In this document: positions 61,501-64,000 of the stretch, one piece after another
Numbering within the stretch: position 1 is the first letter of the stretch
Layout of the letters: the number at the start of each line of letters is the position of its first letter
Source: DATKHR01 sp036557365
Lineage (GTDB): Bacteria > Acidobacteriota > Vicinamibacteria > Vicinamibacterales > CAVVIG01
DNA: 64,000 nucleotides
Assembly (NCBI GenBank): GCA_036557365.1
Contig: DATBHR010000092.1
Span: forward strand, 310,001-374,000
Direction: 5' to 3'
Notes under the pieces: generated by a model
What the model was told of the DNA's origin: nothing
Seen by the model: only the letters and a program-made list of their open reading frames with translations
Database searches by the model: none
Position numbers and translations under genes: made by a program

Positions 61501-62046
61501 ATGGACGCGACCTCTCTCGTTTCGGCGTTGCGCGAGTCGGTGCCGGCGGCCGAAATCGAGTCAGTTCCTACCGTCGATCTGCACACGACGCTGTATGTCT
61601 CGCGCGACCACTTCACGGATGTGGCGCGAGCGCTGCGCGAGCGTCCGGATCTTCGTTTCGATTTGCTCGCAGAGCTGACGGCCGCCGACCTCTGGCCGCA
61701 CGAGCCGCGCTTCGAGCTGGTCTACGTCTTCGTCTCGCTCGAGCATCGGCTCCGCCTTCGCGTCAAAGTGCGTCTGCACGGTAACGATGCGCACATCGCG
61801 ACGATGAGCGGAGCCTGGCCGGCGGCGAACTGGCTCGAGCGCGAAGTCTGGGATCTCTTCGGCATCGAATTCGACGGCCATCCGGATCCGCGCCGGCTCC
61901 TGATGCCCGAGGACTGGACGGGCTTTCCGCTTCGGAAGGACTATCCCGTCCAGATTCGGAAAACGCCGACCGCGGCCGAGCCGCTGCAGATGACCGAGGA
62001 GGAATTCCGCGCCAACGTCATGAAGGATCGTTTGACGAGGCAATGA
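61501..62046 (+). CDS. nuoC: NADH-quinone oxidoreductase subunit C
   Basis: 181 residues. The NuoC signature is VYVFVSLEHRLRLRVKV, then SGAWPAANWLEREVWDLFGIEF and HPDPRRLLMPEDWTGFPLRKDY. It is a separate subunit here, not fused to NuoD. It overlaps nuoD by 4 bases. Confidence 0.95.
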   Translation: MDATSLVSALRESVPAAEIESVPTVDLHTTLYVSRDHFTDVARALRERPDLRFDLLAELTAADLWPHEPRFELVYVFVSLEHRLRLRVKVRLHGNDAHIATMSGAWPAANWLEREVWDLFGIEFDGHPDPRRLLMPEDWTGFPLRKDYPVQIRKTPTAAEPLQMTEEEFRANVMKDRLTRQ

Positions 62047-63236
62047 GAGCCGACGTGCCCGACCTGCGCACCGAAACGATGACCGTCAACATGGGGCCGC
62101 AGCACCCCAGCACGCACGGTGTGCTGAGGCTGGTGCTCGAGCTCGATGGCGAGACGGTACTGTCTGCAGCGCCGACGATCGGATTCCTCCATACCGGTAT
62201 CGAGAAAACTGCGGAACAGAAGAAGTGGCAGCAGGTGATCCCGCTCGTCGAGCGCATGGATTACCTGAGCGCGCAGTCCAACTCGATGGCGTTCTGCCTT
62301 TCGGTGGAACGACTGCTCGGACTCGAACTGCCGGTGCGCGTCCGCGACATCCGCGTGCTCCTCGCCGAACTTCAGCGCATCAACAGCCATCTGGTCTGGC
62401 TCGGCACGCACGGCATGGAAGTCGGCGCGGTGTCGGTGATGCTGTACTGCTTCCGCGAGCGGGAGCTGCTGCTGAACATCAACGAGATGATCGCCGGCTT
62501 CCGCCTGTTTCCGAGCTACATGCGCGTCGGCGGTCTCCGCGAAGACCTGCCGCGCGGTTTTCACGATGCCGTCCGTGCGTTTCTCGACCGGATGCCGTCG
62601 AAGCTCGACGAGTACGAAGATCTCCTCACGAAGAACGAGATTTACCTGAAGCGCACGCGGCACGTCGGGAAGATTTCCGCGAGCGATGCCGTCGCCTACG
62701 GGCTGGTCGGTCCGATCGCACGCGCCGCCGGCGTCGACTACGACGTCCGGAAGTATTTCCCCTACCTTGGATACGAGACCTACGACTTCGCCGTGCCGAC
62801 GCGCGCCGACGGCGACGTGTACTCGCGGTATCTCGTGCGCGTCGCCGAGATTCGCGAGAGCCTGAAGATCTGCCGGCAGGCGCTCGAACGGATTTCGCCG
62901 CGTGGCGCGTTTGCCGTCGACGATCCGCGCGTCACGCCGCCGCCAAAGGACAAGGTGTACACCGAGATGGAAGCGCTGATTCAGCACTTCCTGATCTACT
63001 CGCAGGGGTTCACCGTCCCGGCAGGCGAAGCGTACGTGCCCGTCGAGGGTCCGCGCGGCGAGCAGGGCTTCTACGTCGTCTCCGACGGGACGAACAGGCC
63101 GTGGCGCGTCAAGTCGCGCGCGCCGTCACTGCTCGCGTGCCAGGCGCTGGAGAAATTGATCGTGGGCGGCTTGATCGCCGACGTCATCGCCGTTATCGGC
63201 TCGATCGACGTCGTCATGGGAGATGTCGACCGGTGA
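62043..63236 (+). CDS. nuoD: NADH-quinone oxidoreductase subunit D
   Basis: 397 residues. Family blocks are NMGPQHPSTHGVLRLVLELDG, IGFLHTGIEKTAEQ, the DYLSAQSNSMAFCLSVERL stretch and the C-terminal AYVPVEGPRGEQGFYVVSDG. It forms the quinone-binding pocket with NuoB. The nuoE start (GTGA) overlaps its stop. Confidence 0.95.
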   Translation: MRADVPDLRTETMTVNMGPQHPSTHGVLRLVLELDGETVLSAAPTIGFLHTGIEKTAEQKKWQQVIPLVERMDYLSAQSNSMAFCLSVERLLGLELPVRVRDIRVLLAELQRINSHLVWLGTHGMEVGAVSVMLYCFRERELLLNINEMIAGFRLFPSYMRVGGLREDLPRGFHDAVRAFLDRMPSKLDEYEDLLTKNEIYLKRTRHVGKISASDAVAYGLVGPIARAAGVDYDVRKYFPYLGYETYDFAVPTRADGDVYSRYLVRVAEIRESLKICRQALERISPRGAFAVDDPRVTPPPKDKVYTEMEALIQHFLIYSQGFTVPAGEAYVPVEGPRGEQGFYVVSDGTNRPWRVKSRAPSLLACQALEKLIVGGLIADVIAVIGSIDVVMGDVDR

Positions 63237-63838
63237 GCTTCCACCCGAAGATGGCGTACGACGCCACCTTCCACAAGTCCGCGCGTCATCTCGAGGACGA
63301 AGGTCCGGCGTTCGCGTACACCGCCGAGAACCGTGCGCGGTTCGACGAGATCGTCGCGCGCTATCCGCCGGATCGGCGGCGGTCGGCGGTTCTTCCCGCG
63401 CTGTATCTCGTCCAGGCGCAGCAGGGCTACGTCACGGCAAACGGGATCCGGCACGTCGCGGAGCTCCTCGGCATCACGCGCGCGGACGTCGAGGATGTCG
63501 TCTCGTACTACTCGATGTTCTACACGCGTCCCGTCGGCAAGTTCGTCTTGAATGTCTGCCGGACGCTCTCGTGCGCGTTAAACGGCGCGGAACAGGTGAC
63601 GCAGGCGATTTGCGACGAGCTGCACATCAAGCCGGGGCAGACCGATCCGTCCGGCACGTTCACGCTGATCGAGGTCGAGTGCCTCGGCGCGTGCGATCGC
63701 GCGCCGGTCGTGATGGTGAACGATGCGTGGCAGGAGAACCAGTCGCCTGAAACCGTCGCCAAGCTGCTCGACGGGTTGAAGATACGCGGCGAAGCCTCGC
63801 TCACCGGCTGTCATCATGTCGTCGAGCGTCAGGGGTGA
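63233..63838 (+). CDS. nuoE: NADH-quinone oxidoreductase subunit E
   Basis: 201 residues from GTG 63233; ATG 63251 is an alternative. The 2Fe-2S ligands C-x4-C...C-x3-C are Cys109 and Cys114 in NVCRTLSCALNG and Cys150 and Cys154 in VECLGACDRAP. It partners NuoF at the NADH-oxidising tip. The next gene lies 50 bases later, across a small tandem tract. Confidence 0.93.
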   Translation: MSFHPKMAYDATFHKSARHLEDEGPAFAYTAENRARFDEIVARYPPDRRRSAVLPALYLVQAQQGYVTANGIRHVAELLGITRADVEDVVSYYSMFYTRPVGKFVLNVCRTLSCALNGAEQVTQAICDELHIKPGQTDPSGTFTLIEVECLGACDRAPVVMVNDAWQENQSPETVAKLLDGLKIRGEASLTGCHHVVERQG

Positions 63839-63839
63839 A

Positions 63840-63880
63840 TCTCGAAATGCAGGAATGCACGAATGCATTTGATGGTGTAG
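63840..63880. repeat. AATGCA-word tandem tract between nuoE and nuoF
   Basis: GAAATGCAGGAATGCACGAATGC-like words repeat with 8- to 9-base period in the otherwise tight nuo operon. Confidence 0.6.
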
Positions 63881-63888
63881 CCGCGTAG

Positions 63889-64000
63889 ATGGACCCTGTT
63901 CTCATCAAAGACGTCCGCGAACCGAACTCGTTCACGCTCGATTTCTATCTGCAGCACGACGGCTACGCCGGGCTGAAGAAGGCGCTGACGCAGACGCCGG
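63889..64000 (+). CDS. nuoF: NADH-quinone oxidoreductase subunit F, start only
   Basis: The first 37 codons lie in the window from ATG 63889: MDPVLIKDVREPNSFTLDFY, then a DGYAGLKKAL segment. The GYxGLxKAL motif is the conserved N-terminus of NuoF. The rest lies beyond the right edge. Position after nuoE supports the call. Confidence 0.88.
   Translation, partial: MDPVLIKDVREPNSFTLDFYLQHDGYAGLKKALTQTP

Overview
The window is a high-GC, densely coded bacterial chromosome segment with no rRNA, tRNA, CRISPR array or transposase that I could see. The gene content points to Acidobacteriota, probably Vicinamibacteria (inferred from family content, not from a marker gene). The clues are a DUF1592/DUF1552/secreted-ankyrin operon, two exported TPR-CHAT proteins, a PadR-PspC pair, secreted Ser/Thr-rich proteins and a nuoABCDEF operon with separate nuoC and nuoD.

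Layout. 1-6104: a TPR-CHAT protein cut by the left edge, a PAP2-family membrane phosphatase/transferase, a multi-spanning membrane protein and a PilZ protein. 6314-24877: a large accessory block. An eight-gene leftward operon (18260 to 8955) encodes an old-yellow-enzyme flavoprotein with Fe-S cysteines, two di-haem cytochromes around a small membrane protein, a DUF2235 lipase-like hydrolase, a lipoprotein made of thirteen decapeptide repeats, an outer-membrane-type protein and a patatin. Diverging from it are a small membrane protein, a third di-haem cytochrome, a GMC oxidoreductase and an NHL propeller protein. A second patatin converges on the operon's end. Lipid hydrolases next to di-haem oxygenase-like cytochromes, an enone reductase family and an alcohol oxidase family suggest an extracytoplasmic lipid-oxidation pathway.

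24881-33300: a rhomboid homologue lacking the catalytic His, a zinc-ribbon protein, a sigma-54 activator with a degenerate partner, then ECF sigma, anti-sigma, an unknown protein and a TPR-CHAT lipoprotein. 33444-39135: the DUF1592/DUF1552/ankyrin operon. 39149-43174: PspC and PadR with a palindromic operator, a secreted protein, a metallophosphoesterase and a nucleotidyltransferase. 43204-51140: treY, yajQ, fdhD, a YdeP-type molybdoenzyme and an esterase. 51165-60501: nei-lhr, a small coiled-coil protein, a tandem SagB-type nitroreductase, a small secreted protein and a glycosyltransferase. 60595-64000: nuoABCDE and the start of nuoF.

Most adjacent same-strand genes overlap by 1-8 bases or are a few bases apart, so transcription units are long. 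Several junctions carry short, degenerate tandem tracts of 7-18 bp units that reach into the ends of two coding regions. The most promising unusual systems are the lipid hydrolase/di-haem cytochrome cluster and the ECF sigma/anti-sigma/TPR-CHAT locus.
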